This document shows positions 10,962 through 24,122 of a DNA stretch of 64,000 bases, one piece after another; the stretch's first letter is position 1, and the number at the start of each line of letters is the position of its first letter. The stretch lies in contig CM074808.1 in assembly GCA_037447605.1 (NCBI GenBank), positions 2,551,730 through 2,615,729 on the forward strand, given 5' to 3'. Position numbers and translations under genes: made by a program. Under the pieces are notes generated by a model that saw only the letters and a list, made by a program, of their open reading frames with translations, did no database searches and was not told the origin of the DNA. The DNA is from Zygnema circumcarinatum (Eukaryota; Streptophyta; Zygnematophyceae; Zygnematales; Zygnemataceae).

Positions 10962-11946
10962 TGTAGCGTAACGGAGCTGCGTTCGACAGATCTGCGTCAG
11001 TTCAATTGTACTTGACATATGCCTCTTCCGTGTCACGGATCCGGCCGGAATCGAGGGGAATTTTGCCGGCCGGAGGAATGCGAAGCTGGCCATGTTGGCT
11101 GACCCACGGAGCGACACACCATCCAGCAAAGCACTCGGGAACACACGCCTAAAGCCGCCCAGATTATCATTCGTTGACCTATCCGAAGGCTCCGCACGTA
11201 GTCGGTCAGGGCCTCTCGGTGGAGTTGGCCAATCAGTACATCCTTGCTAAGGCTCAAGATCAATGTCGTGTTAAGAGTAGATGGGATGTCGGTGATGCTT
11301 TTTGTCTTTTAGTGCTGGGCTTAGTATTTGTATTTGCTGTGTGGTTTGTTGTCTTGTTCTTCTCTTCTTCCTCTTCAATACCAGCAACAGATGCTAAGTG
11401 TGAGAGAGAGTTCCATGCCATAGATAGAGAGAGAAAAGGAGGAGTCTTCTTCAGCATTAGCATTTAGGCGTCCCATTACCATTGACTAGACAAAAGATTT
11501 CGGTGAGAAGATCCTTTCATTGTATTGTCGGGCCAACGGCTGGCTGGGGTGACTTTCAAAATACAACCTTTATCTAGGTTGATCTTGTTTTCCCTTCTTT
11601 ATCCACTATGCCAAGCTACCATCTTGTCCTATTACGCCTTGCTCATCGATGACCGATGATAACTAGAAGCCTAGCTAGAGAATAGCCGAGGAAGGGGCCC
11701 AGAGGGAAGAAGGCGAGGAAGGGCTCACTTTGCACGCACTCCAGTTAGTAGGTGGGAACATCTTAGGGGATACTAAATCTTCCGTGCTGGCATTTTTACT
11801 CACGAATCTCAGGATCCCGGCTCTATCTTTGCCGAGGCGGACCCACGGCCTGACCCAACCCTTCATTGGTTTGACCCCACTTGGGGCCGCGGCGAGTGGC
11901 CCGTCACGGCACATGCTTCGGCAGTCTTCTCTTAACCCCACTTATC
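10962..11946 (+). repeat. 5' LTR of element B
   Basis: It starts TGTAGCG and ends ccccacttatc directly before the primer site. It shares gcgttcgacagatct and gtacttgacatat with 17,652-17,695, and the block around the (GA)n tract with 17,960-18,020. It is ~100 bp longer than the 3' LTR because of a segment at about 11,060-11,200 that is shortened in the latter. Confidence 0.8.
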
Positions 11947-11947
11947 T

Positions 11948-11959
11948 TGGTATCAGAGC
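11948..11959 (+). promoter_or_regulatory. Primer-binding site of element B
   Basis: TGGTATCAGAGC is an exact match to the site complementary to the 3' end of plant initiator-Met tRNA. It lies immediately after the 5' LTR and sets the LTR boundary and the plus-strand orientation. Confidence 0.9.
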
Positions 11960-12029
11960 TGAAGGTTTTGCAGATCCACGTACCTTGATACGTGAGGCTG
12001 CCGATCCTGTGACCCGTGTCACAGCCGCC

Positions 12030-13735
12030 ATGGATGAAGAGCTGCAACAAGAAGGACAGGCAGATCTTCATGAGTTTTCAGATGGAGACTTGGGACCTCA
12101 AGAAGAGCGAGGCGTCGAAATCCAAGGGCGGATTAGGACTTCGAGGAAAAGCGGTCAGGAGAAAAGGCGAAGATGGGCATCACGAAGAGAGAACCCCACT
12201 TGCTCCCGATGCGGCTTACCTTGAAACAGGTCGAGTGAATTGAAGAGGCTGCCCGGCTGGCGACTTCATCTAAATACATTGATGGCCATAAACTTCGGCA
12301 ATATCTTGCGCCCGGATGATCAAGCTTACCTTTGCCAGTCGGCTGTCACGGCCGCGGTCGCAGGTGAAAGGAGGAGTGCCCGTTGAACACGAGGTCCCCA
12401 CGCGCGGCCACGAGCCAGATACCGCAGGGCTTCGGTCGGATAACTACGGCACGGGGGAGTCCGCCGAAGCCACAGCCAGCTGGCGCGGTCCTCTGGCGAG
12501 CAAGGGATTCCCGAAGACACACCCTCACCTCGGCGTTCACAGCACCCATCCGGCAGCCCCAAGCGAGCGGCTTCAAGGGCAAGGGCAGGACGATCGCAAG
12601 GACCCTCCAGCTTTCGCACCAACCTGCAGAGAAGCACACGAGTCAGATCTGAGTTTCCCAGCAAGATGGAAGAGATGATGACCAAATTGATACTTGATGA
12701 TTCACGAAAAGAGTGAGGGTGGGGATACGCGGGCATCATCACAGAGGAGGCTTCACCGACAGCGGGGAGATCGGGCTTTGGGTACGAGACATCTTGAGGA
12801 GAAGGCAAGCGCAAGCGGAACTTGAGAAGGAAGACGGTGGATCAAGAAAAGCTGGCCCAGCAGAGCCGGAAGGCGGTCAAGCGGGCTGTCCCGGCGGCAC
12901 AAAGCGGATGTCGTGGAAACGGCGACGAGACGCATTCAAGCAAGCTTTGGACAACTGGATTTGAATCAATCAGCGTCTTTAGGCAGGCTTACCGCTACAT
13001 AGAGTGCTACTGATGTGGCGGCTGTTGGCGAATTCGCGGCGTTTCGTCGCGCCCAGCAGCAAAATCACGATGAGAACTTGCTGCGACTTTCGAGGATTCT
13101 CGGTAGGTTCCGCAAAGACCGCCAGCGAAGGATCTCCACGGATGTCGTGAGGCTGGCGACCTTGCGGCGAATGCGGGCCTTGTTAGAAAGGCGAGGCGGA
13201 TTGAGGATCCAGAGAGAGGCAACCGACATGTGCGACCCGCGTGCGCTGGCGCTTCTGAGATCCACGGCAGATGCGACTCTACCAGCGGTTCGAGCCGAGA
13301 ATGGGTGATTTGCATGCGATCCTACGCTACATCTTAGGAACAAGCCATCTTTCTCCGGCATCCACCTTTCGGGCGTCGGGCAGCCCATGGTGCAGCCTGC
13401 GGCTATAGCCAGCCGACCAAACCCCTTCCCCTTTCCTGTACCCTCATGATCGAGCATCCCCATTGAGCGGCCGGTGAATCCTCACATACCGGATGTTTCT
13501 GCGTCGAGGATGCTCCGGGCTCCTTATTCCCGATCGCACACCCGAAGAGGCGCGAGGAAACCCGATGCGGCGAAATCCGGATAACGAGCTGAGGGATTCC
13601 GAAGGGAGCGTCACGGCCTGCGGCTTTGAATCATAATCCGCCCAGCTGCGTTTGCGGACCATGGTTGCACGCTACGCGGTCAGGGACATGATGCCACGTG
13701 TGTGCATCTTGGGAGACTCTCAAGTAGAAGGCGAA
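12030..13735 (+). pseudogene. gag region of element B
   Basis: It starts MDEELQQEGQADLHEF, the same start as in element A. The frame changes within the first 200 codons, and only fragments can be followed, matching the two pieces of element A on the opposite strand. No zinc knuckle was recognised. It would encode the capsid polyprotein of the retrotransposon. Non-functional as it stands. Confidence 0.65.
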
Positions 13736-14219
13736 AGGGAAAGAGGCGGTGCGGGGAGCTCACTGCGGGGGAATCACCTTCATGGACATGCTCCCGGCTA
13801 CTCCCACACCACCGAGAACTCCGGCTCCCTTTCGCCCGCCTCCACCTCCTTCACCCGCTTACACCATCCTGCAACGACCGCCTATCCACCTGCACCCCAT
13901 GGACTCCCCTTCCCTGACAAACGCATTGGGTGTTGAGCCCGATCCTGCTGCCCGCTCACGCACTGCCCAGATTGCCGCAGCATTGCAACCGGCTTGGTCC
14001 GAATCCCCCATCACTTCTGAAGAGGGTGCTCAAGCCCGGATCGCCGAGATTGCAAATGCCTTGCGCAGGCTCCCTGTCAACCAAAGTGATCCTCATTCAC
14101 ATCCCCTGCCATTCCTCCCTGCCGATGTCAACGGCGCCAGCTCCTCTGGCACGGCTCCACCGGTCGCCACCCCTGTCCGGAGAACTTCAGTCCTCCCTCC
14201 TTCCACGGGTCATCCATTG

Positions 14220-14229
14220 NNNNNNNNNN
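14220..14229. other. Assembly gap (10 N)
   Basis: Ten undetermined bases in element B, between the proline-rich linker and the reverse transcriptase. A run of ten is a conventional placeholder, so the real gap length is unknown and the protease region may be missing. Confidence 0.95.
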
Positions 14230-14251
14230 CTGGGCGCCGACGGAAGAACTT

Positions 14252-14990
14252 TTGCCGCCGGTGATAGCTGCACCCAGCTTTCCCCCCCATGAGACCATCA
14301 ATGATGAGGAGTGGCTGGAAATAGAGGGTCAGATGCGATTGGGGCCAGCAGTCCTCTCAGACCCGATCAAGCATTCACAATTACGCCAAGTGCTGCGCCG
14401 AAATCATCTAGTTTTCGCACGACATTCACTCGACATTGGCAAGACCCACCTGATAGAGCACCACATCGATACGGGGGATGCACCTCCCGTGATGACCATG
14501 ACTCCCTACCGCTTTTCCGCCGCTCAGCAGGCCGATGTCGAACGACAGATCGATGAGAACGTGGCTGCCGGCTTGATGGAACCTGGAGAAGGGCCTTGGG
14601 CCAGCCCGGCCGTTCTGCCCCCAAAGCCGGATGGCACACTACGCTTCTGTGGAGACTATCGGAAACTGAATGCCATAACGAAGTGGGATCCCTATACATT
14701 ACCGGATGTGGACCTGATTCTCCACGGCGTCTCCCCTGATGACCGGTGGTTCTCGGCACTTGACATGCAGAAATCCTTCTGGCAGATCCCCCTGCGACAG
14801 GCCGATCGCTGCAAGACAGGGCTTCGCACAGCCACGCGCTTCGTGCAGTGGACGGTGCTTCCCTTTGGGCTCAAGAATTCCAGCCAGACTCACCAGCGCG
14901 CACGGCCAGCCAGGTGTTAGGCCCCGCAATGGGTACCCTTACTGCGAACCTTCGTGGATGATAGCCGATCCCGCGGCAAGGACTGTGGTC
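14252..14990 (+). pseudogene. Reverse transcriptase remnant of element B
   Basis: The frame 14,252-14,920 carries RT motifs in order: a TPYRFS block, SPAVLPPKPDGTLRFCGDYR with KLN, FSALDMQKSFWQIPL, and VLPFGLKNS. After FGLKNS the frame shifts, and the catalytic box continues in another frame at about 14,946 as FVDD (usual form YVDD or YLDD). This is Ty3/gypsy RT. The frameshift between the FGL and VDD motifs makes it inactive. Confidence 0.85.
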
Positions 14991-15164
14991 ACTCCACGCA
15001 GCTTACATTGACCAGAGTCACCTGCTTGGCTCATCGGTCTTGGCGTCACGAGATTGCACACCCAAGAGTGCAAATGGGGCCACGGGGGAGATCCACTCAT
15101 CGAGCACCGCCTGCGGCATCAATAGCTGAAACCATCACTCGACAAAATTGAAGCAATTGACCTT

Positions 15165-15683
15165 ATGCCCATTCCACAGAATCTCACTCAGCTCAAGTCT
15201 TTCTTGGGACTCACCTCCTTCTATCGCCGGTTCATTAAGGGTTATGCCCTCATCGCGCGTCCCCTACATGCCTTGGAGAAGCACGGAGTCCACTACGAAT
15301 GGAGCCGAGCGCAGGATCTGGCCTTCCAGGCGCTCAAGAGTGCCCTCCTTCAGGCTCCTTGTCTGCATCAATTCGACCCCACCCTGCCCACCATTATTGA
15401 CGCTGACTGGAGTCAGACAGGCTTTGGGGCAGTGGCCAGTCAAGCATTCTCGGATGGGGAACACCCGGTCAGTTATGCTAGCAGGGTTTGTTCAGAAACC
15501 GAGACCAAGTACAGCCCTGCGAGGGGTGAGGCGCGGCCTACTCACGGGCACTCGAAGTTCAAAAGCTCTTCCGCGGCCTACCAGCCCCATTATCATCGGT
15601 TGACCACATGCCTGCGGCTGCACATCGCTGGCTACCTCGCCCTAAGTTTTGCCGCGATGGGTGATGAAGTTGGAGGAGTATAA
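15165..15683 (+). pseudogene. RT thumb and RNase H-like remnant of element B
   Basis: It opens with PIPQNLTQLKSFLGLTSFYR, the junction segment after the RT catalytic core of gypsy polyproteins. It continues through PTIIDADWSQTGFGAVASQ, the RNase H-like strand with its first aspartate, and SYASRVCSETETKYSP. The frame degenerates after about 15,560. Confidence 0.85.
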
Positions 15684-16309
15684 TGTACTTAAGGTCCTCA
15701 CCCGTCCGCGACGCGATCCGCGCGGCATCGCGGCGGTACCGGTCATAATCCTTACGGCTCCCTCCTGCGTCACGATCCGGCGTTCACGAACCCATCCCAC
15801 TCCACCCACCCTCTTGAACCACGAGCATCTTCCCATTGCCAAAGTTTTTATTGCGCTCAAGCCACGCATGATGTCCCTATTCGCGAGATGGGCTGTCGAT
15901 ATTCGGCCACCGCCACCACCCTCTCCATCGGTACGGGAGGACCTGAGCTTCACCCGGTACCTCCCCATGCGGATCAGTAGGGAACTCCTCATGGATGGCG
16001 ATGGCGGCGGCTCCCTTACTTCCTCCCCATTTCCCCACGAGCGCCAATGGCGTCCATTCGGACTCACTCCATACGCGCCTAAAAGTCATGACCGCGTGCC
16101 CCTTTTATCCGCGGACACTTAGGGGGCCTGGTACGCTCCATACATCTCGGAGATTTCTACGTTGATGATGAAGGGCCGGTCGTACCTCCCCTCAGCCTTC
16201 ACGTTTTCCTTTCCCAATGAGCAGCATAGGAGTTACGGATGTATTACGATTTCCCAGCCAGTAGGATTCCACCTGAAGCGAGAGAAAAGAAGATGGTAGC
16301 CACTAACTG

Positions 16310-16770
16310 CGAGGCGCTATTATTGGCCCGGCCTCCACGGCGCGGTGAGCCGCTACATCGAAACTTGCACCCGTTGCCAACGCGGCAAGCGCTCTGCTCC
16401 CTTCGACCGCCAACCCCTAGAGATGGGTGAGATCCCGATACAAGGCGTTGCAGAAGATTGGAACATTGACACCTTTTCTATCCCCGGCTTCGGTACCCCT
16501 CGCTACATTGGTCTTCCTAGCGGTGGGCGGATACCACGCAGAGTGGGTGGGGATTCATGCAGCGAGAATCTAAGCTTCCATCCACTCTACTTTCGCCTCA
16601 GCGGGCATCATTCACCGCCACTCTCTACCCTACTCTGTCCACTCTGACAATGGCACCGAATACAAGGGGGCATTTGCCAAGCTAATGCAGGACTTTCGCA
16701 TCATCCACCGCACCTCTAGCCCCTACTCCCCCTGGCGGAATGGGCTGGCCCGGAGCGTACCATTGAGGCC
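16310..16770 (+). pseudogene. Integrase remnant of element B
   Basis: The zinc-binding part reads YIETCTRCQRGKRSAPFDR (CxxC half of HHCC) at about 16,350. The catalytic core continues in other frames, with HSDNGTEYKGAF near 16,645 followed by SPYSPWRNGLA near 16,720. These are the D,D,E-type core motifs of retroviral-like integrase. At least two frameshifts separate the pieces. Confidence 0.8.
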
Positions 16771-17631
16771 GAGTCAAGGATCTGCGTGTGTTGGCGGTTG
16801 CTTGTGAGCTGGAGAAGGCGGGCTGGCCAGTCATCCCACCACGAAGTCTTCACCTACAACACCTGCGGTGCACTCCCTCCCACTGGCTTCCACCAAGCCT
16901 CGAGGCTCCTCATGGCGTAAGCCCGCATTTCCCACGGACTCCTGGCGAGCCCTCTTCCGCGATGGCCAGCCTCCCGGATGGTCGCCCGGCCGACTCGGCC
17001 TGGCTTCCCAAACCCTAGATTCCATGGCCTCCCCACCACCTGCGACAGCGCCGCGGTGACAACTCACGACTTTGGGGGCGCCCGGCCGCTGCGCTCACCA
17101 CGCCCCAGCCAAGGTGGCAGCCCAAACTCTGCATTTCGGCTGGGAACCAGCGCCGAGAGCCCCTTCGCGGGGCTTTTACGTGATTGGGCCTGTTTCATGT
17201 CGCCCGGATGAGTCGGAGATCGGGTTGGGCCATTTAGGGGCCACGACTCTAAGTGAAAGAGCGCCGGTGGCGTTCCAGCGGATCGACGATGCGTGCATAC
17301 GTCCGGTTCTCCCGCGATGGGCCGTTAGGCGGCAGTAGCCTCCTCGTGCCCCCTTGCCATGACGACTCCTCATTGGTCAGAACAATTCCAGCGACCCAGT
17401 GCACTTCAGCCACTTTTGCCTTAAGCCCACATTTCGCCAGCCCGGCCGTCTCTTCGATCACGGTCCTCCCGATACTCCCGTTGCCGAGATATGCGGCGGG
17501 CTTCTCAACGAGCATGACTGTCTCCGCAGCGGCCCCGTCCCGTCATCGTGGCTCCGCTTCCGGCGCGCTGCATGCTCTCTTCATTTAAGCCCTTGTGATG
17601 GCTTATTTTTTTCAAGGCATGTGCTTCACGG

Positions 17632-18520
17632 TGGCGTAGCGAGACTGCGTTCGACAGATCTCGTCGGTTCAATTGTACTTGACATATTACTTTTCTTCGT
17701 GTCGCGGATCAGATCGAGGCGCGGCGAGGAAATGCCGAGAAGCGGCCGTAATCAACATAATCAGGTCCAGGCACTCGGTGGGCAGTTATCCCGAGAGAAA
17801 CATCACTACTAGGCTCAAGATCTATTGTCGGTGTTAAGTAGATGGGATGTCCAATGATGCTTTTGTCTTTTAGTGCTGGGCTTAGTATTTGTATTTCTTT
17901 ACATTGTGGTTTTGTCTTCTTGTTCTTCTCTTCTTCCTCTTCAGTTCCAGCAACAGATGCTAAGTGTGAGAGAGAGAGAGAGTTCCATGCCATAGATAGA
18001 GAGAGAGAGAGAAAGAGTCTTCTTGCTGATAGCATTTAGACGTCCCATTCAGCCCAGCTAGACAAAGATTTCAGTGAGAAGATCCTTTCATTGTAATGAC
18101 TATCCCCAGCCAACCGCTGGCTGGGGTGACTTTCCAAAATACAACCTTTATCTAAGTTGAGTACTGTTTTCCCTTTGCTGTCACTATGCCAAGCTACCAT
18201 CTTGTCCTATTCTGCCTTACGCTCATCCCAATGACCAATGATAACTAGAAGCCTAGCTAAGAGAATAGCCGAGGAGAGGACAGGGGAAGAGAGCCCCCAA
18301 GGAAGGGCTCTTTGCACATCGAGACCAGCCGCCGGTGGGAACATCTTCGGGATCCCTACGTCTTCCGCTGCGCGTACCTCTGAATCTCCCGGATCCTGGC
18401 TCTATGCTGCAGGCAGACCCACAGCACCAACCCAACCCTTCATTAGTTTCAGCACGGACGCGCGAGTGGCCGTACAGCACCTGCAACTAGCTCAGCAGTC
18501 TTCTCTTAACCCCACTTATC
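17632..18520 (+). repeat. 3' LTR of element B
   Basis: Mate of 10,962-11,946. The last bases ccccacttatc equal those before the primer site. Its (GA)n tract (17,968-18,012) is longer than in the 5' LTR. Confidence 0.8.
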
Positions 18521-18534
18521 TTGTGCTACACCCT

Positions 18535-18701
18535 ACTGTACTGTAACGGCTAGTACAGATAGTACGGCTAGTACGGTTAGTACGAACAGTACGGACAGTA
18601 CGGCTAACACAAGGTACCGTACAAAAAGGTGGTTTCGGCAAAATCGGGGCGAAAATATTGAGGACGCACTCCTTAGGGTGGTAAATACGAGGACCCCCCA
18701 C
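18535..18701 (-). repeat. Inverted end of the CAGTGGGG TIR element
   Basis: Reverse complement of the element end at 10,398-10,510, about 100 bp with only a handful of mismatches. It ends CCCCACTG followed by TA. The inner side carries GTACGGCTAGTACGG-type repeats. It faces 10,398 across element B. Confidence 0.7.
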
Positions 18702-19093
18702 TGTAGTACTACGCAGTCCTTACAATCCGTAAAAATGTACCTGCGTCATATCCACATAATGGAACCGCGTTCGATAGTACGGATCCCTACACTGCTCTCT
18801 TCCAAAAACCAACCTTCACTGGAATGCATAAAACCCTCTTATTGTTAGTCATCAGAGGTGCTCAACATGAATAATTTTGCACACGCGTGTGTGGAAAGTT
18901 CTCACATTCACGAATCCCGACCCATGCATGCATGCATGTATGGCTCACTTGACCAAACCTTTGCACACTCTCGCACGCCCACTAGACCCCAGGTGAGGGA
19001 GCGTATGAAAACACAACAAAGGCCATGGGTGGACAACAGCTGCAACCAGCCAGCAACAAGTCCACATCCATCACGTCGGGGCAAGAAGTCTTT

Positions 19094-21920
19094 TTAGCCA
19101 ACTTTCCGTTTTTTTGATTTTATTGAGACCTTGCCATCAGCAGGACTTCCTTTTTGTACAGCGTCTTCCAGGACCGGAAGCTCCCTGCCTACAGTTTCTC
19201 CTCCATCAACATGGTCCCACTTTCTTTTCTTTTTGGACTTCTTTATGCTCTCGCGAGCCTCTAAGCCATACTTGGTATCTCCAGGTGTCACATGCCCATT
19301 GCTGTCTCTGTGATCTCTGAACTTCAAGGGTTCGTCGACTTTTGAATTGTAACCTTGGTTCGAGATCCCCACATTGGAAATTTCTTGAACCTTGCTTCCG
19401 GTCTGAGCTACAGATCTGCCTTCTTTCACAGAAACCCCCGCCATGTTCCGCAAATCCGCCACTTTCCCGTTAGCCTGAACACTGGTCTGCATTTTCTCTT
19501 CCCTAAATCCAGCCTCCTTTTCCCTTGTCTGCTCGCTTACGCTCTCCTTTCTTTTCTTTTTTCGTGATCCTACTGAATGTGGCGGCTGGGGGTGGCTTGG
19601 CGAGGCTTCAATCACCTCCGTCGTATTTCTCTCTTTGGCTTCTTCCCTAACGTTGGCAGCCTTCAGGGACCTGTATGGCGAATCCTCTCATGGGATTGGA
19701 AAAAGTTAGTAATTTCAACAACTTCTGCAGCAAAGCACAGTTGCACTTGTTCAACTTCCTTCTCAAACACAATCTATAATTTGCTTATTTGTAACTCATA
19801 TTGCCTGCAATAAGGAAAAAGACACGCATACATAAATCAAAGTGGAAGTTGAAAAGTAAAGTGAGTAGCTAGATTTTTCCCCATGGTGCATGCAATCAAG
19901 TCCCGCAGGGACACTCACCTTTCTTTGGTGCTCTGCCTGGTCAACCATTCGATCAAGCCTGTTCCAGGTGTGTTCATTGCAGCCTCGATGGACAAGTAAT
20001 CATCGATCTCGACTCGTAACCTGCATTGCACCAATCTCTGTCACTGAGGGCTTCTGAGATCACCAGTACATTCTGCAATTAGAATTGCTATTGAAGTACA
20101 ATTAGATTACGACAGACAATCCACTTTTTCGGAATGGACATGTTCATATCAATTGAAAATACTTTTTGTTCTATACTGCACATTTAGAAGTTCTTGTACC
20201 TAGCCCTATCCCGACCCTTTTTTCCGAACAATAAGTGATACAGAAGATTCAATTGAAGGAAGCCTACTGAGTGTAAATGCAAAGTAAAAGCTTTGCATTT
20301 CCTCCAAACAATGGCAGATTAGCCCCAGCGATTTGCATGTTGTGGCGTTAGTATACGTTGCTACAAGGAAAAATAGTGAGGCTTAAGCTATTTGAGGAAA
20401 GGGAGGAAGCTTACCCAACTACCAGAAAGCGAATTTTGCTCCCAACCCTGATGACATGCTCCTCATCCTGCTTGCTGTAAAATACTGGGTTCACCCACTG
20501 ATGCAGGGACCAGTATGTCAATAAAAAAGAACCAAAGAAAACTAGTTCTTATTATTATCATTTAAAGTTCTGCTTCATACGCATAGAAGGTAGATGGTGG
20601 TACTGAACCTTCTCCAAATAGCACATTGATGCATGAAACAAAGTGTCTTACGTGAAGGATAAACACTGGGATAAATTGCAATCAAGTTGCGAGTGGCACA
20701 ACTAAACCTACACTGACAAAGGGCAATAATGGTCGATGCAAACGCAAAACATTTCTCGCAGATGTTATTGAGTCTCTTCTCATACTGATGGCAAGGGGAC
20801 ATGCTTGGAAAAAAAACACAACAAACACCACACTCCCCATACAAATATAGCGCACCTCTTCATCTGTATAAAAATGATCCGAAAGATCTTTCCCCCGAAT
20901 TGCAGCATTGAACACTCCCAAAACGTGCACGCCTATGTAGTCAATCCCGGTCTTATACACCACGCCATCTGCCCCAGCCAACAGACCAAAAGAGCTGCAA
21001 AGAGGTCATGCCTCACGCTTCACTAACAAAAAATACGATTGCTTAACAATGCTGGAAACTGCATGACACGACCGCACCAAAACCTGGATGGAAGAAAAGC
21101 ATCGGCTTTGCTGTGCTTTACTTCCCTGTAAACCAAAGCTGATATTACTTTTTCAAGTGTCTCATTGTGATACGACATAAGTGTTTCCTTAAAAATTGTC
21201 TGCATTATAATAAGCTGTAAAACACTTTCCTCAAGCAAAATTACGATGGTATAACGTGATCTTTATTGAAACGTATGCTAAAAAATAGAAAAAAGAAATG
21301 GGTTGGTAAAATTGCAAACCCTGGCATTGATAACTCTCTTTCGGACCAATATTGTGACAAGCGGCTAGACTCTCAGCACACAGCAGATCACGGTGGCATG
21401 GAGCAACCAGAGCACATGACAAGAAGAGCCCACTCTGCCTCCTACTGTATTCACTCTGAGTTGACCGGCGGGGCTTACCAAGAATCGAACCCAAGGCAGG
21501 AGCGAAAAGTAACAGCTTGGCAGATACATTCAACCGAAAGAAAGGAGCGAGTCCTTCCAGAATTTTCGCTTTCGTGCCATGAACTACCACATCGGAGTAC
21601 CCGAGAACAACACCTTCAAAGTTTTCATTGAACCTACAGTAAGTACAACACAATGAGGTGCTGAGAAGAAAGTAGCAACCAAGATAGACCACATTGCTGT
21701 TTTGCAGCAGCACGGTTGTAATGCTATACAAAATCCAAGAACATTCCCCCCACACTCTTCTGAAAGCAACACTTGCATCATGAGCATGAACGTACTTAAG
21801 AAGGAGGTCGTTGAGCTCCTCTTGCACGCCCAGCTTTATGACATTAGCCCGAGATGGATGAATGGCGAGCGAAAGCTCAGCCTTTGCTGTTTTCAAAAAA
21901 GTCCCCTTAGAAGCCATCAT
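19094..21920 (-). CDS. RPA43: DNA-directed RNA polymerase I subunit RPA43
   Basis: Six exons: 21,920-21,796; 21,633-21,479; 20,968-20,856; 20,497-20,415; 20,020-19,919; 19,670-19,094 (1,155 nt, 384 aa). All junctions are GT-AG and every phase closes. The product pairs with the A14-type subunit as the Pol I stalk, which contacts the initiation factor Rrn3/TIF-IA in the nucleolus. Exons 1-2 give the Rpb7-like N-terminal domain (GVVLGYSDVVVHGTKAKILE). Exon 3 gives the conserved DYIGVHVLGVFNAAI of the OB-fold part. Exon 4 has HVIRVGSKIRFLVVG. The last ~190 residues are Lys-rich and low complexity, with KKKRKW and a KKRKVG C-terminus, likely nuclear or nucleolar signals. Tandem ATGs open the frame; either could initiate. 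Head to head with RPS13. Confidence 0.88.
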
Positions 21921-22403
21921 CCTACCCTACATTCGGTGCCACTCATGAAAAAAACCGATGAATGAAAGCCAAGCCCGCCCCTGCTCCTCCAGTTTTAATG
22001 GTCCGTTCAGCAAGTACTCTGGAAAACCGCTCACAGACACTCTCTCTCCTTCGGTGGCGCGGCGCTCAGTGCGTTCGCTTGTTTCACCGTGACCAATGGG
22101 AGCAGCGTGCAGGAGCGAAATCCTCCTTTCGCCCCTCCCACTTCCCCTCCACAATTAGAGTTTCCCTTGCAAGCCTGTCTACCTCCACTGCGAACCCTAA
22201 CCAAGCACCAGACCAATGGCGAATCGCCACGTGTACACTTTTGCACACGTGACGACTCTCCATTGGACAGTGCGTGGAGGAAGGGCCCTGATAGGGTTAA
22301 GGGCGCCGCCGGCGCAGCGTATAAAGCGAGTTCGTTCCTCAACGCGGTCCTCTTTCTCCTCCGTCTCTTGGCGCAGAGCCGTCCCGTTGAAGAGCCTGCA
22401 GCC
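21921..22403. promoter_or_regulatory. Shared upstream region of RPA43 (-) and RPS13 (+)
   Basis: 483 bp separate the two start codons. It holds a telo-box AACCCTAACC (22,193-22,202), a mirror-like AGGGTTAA (22,293-22,300), two CACGTG G-boxes (22,228 and 22,246), CCAAT motifs on both strands, and TATAAAG at 22,320, 84 bp before the RPS13 ATG. A pyrimidine-rich stretch follows the TATA box, as at transcription starts of ribosomal protein genes. Telo-boxes are established elements of plant ribosomal-protein and translation-factor promoters. Confidence 0.75.

Positions 22404-24122
<1,719 letters not shown>

Larger units (their letters stand above)
10962..18520 (+). mobile_element. Element B: gypsy-type LTR retrotransposon, near full length, degenerate
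   Basis: About 7.6 kb: 5' LTR 10,962-11,946, primer site 11,948-11,959, gag from 12,030, a proline-rich linker (13,750-14,200), reverse transcriptase (14,290-14,990), RNase H-like domain (15,165-15,600), integrase (16,310-16,770), and 3' LTR 17,632-18,520. The order protease, RT, RNase H, integrase is that of Ty3/gypsy. The reading frame is broken many times and a 10-N gap interrupts it. No chromodomain was recognised after the integrase. Both LTRs have indels relative to each other, so the insertion is old. Confidence 0.85.

Noticed and set aside
1-18520. Elements A and B as arms of one large inverted duplication
   Set aside because: Their inner flanks are different: A is bordered by a reversed left part of the TIR repeat, B by the right end of a forward copy. 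Their LTRs are also diverged. Two separate insertions explain this better.
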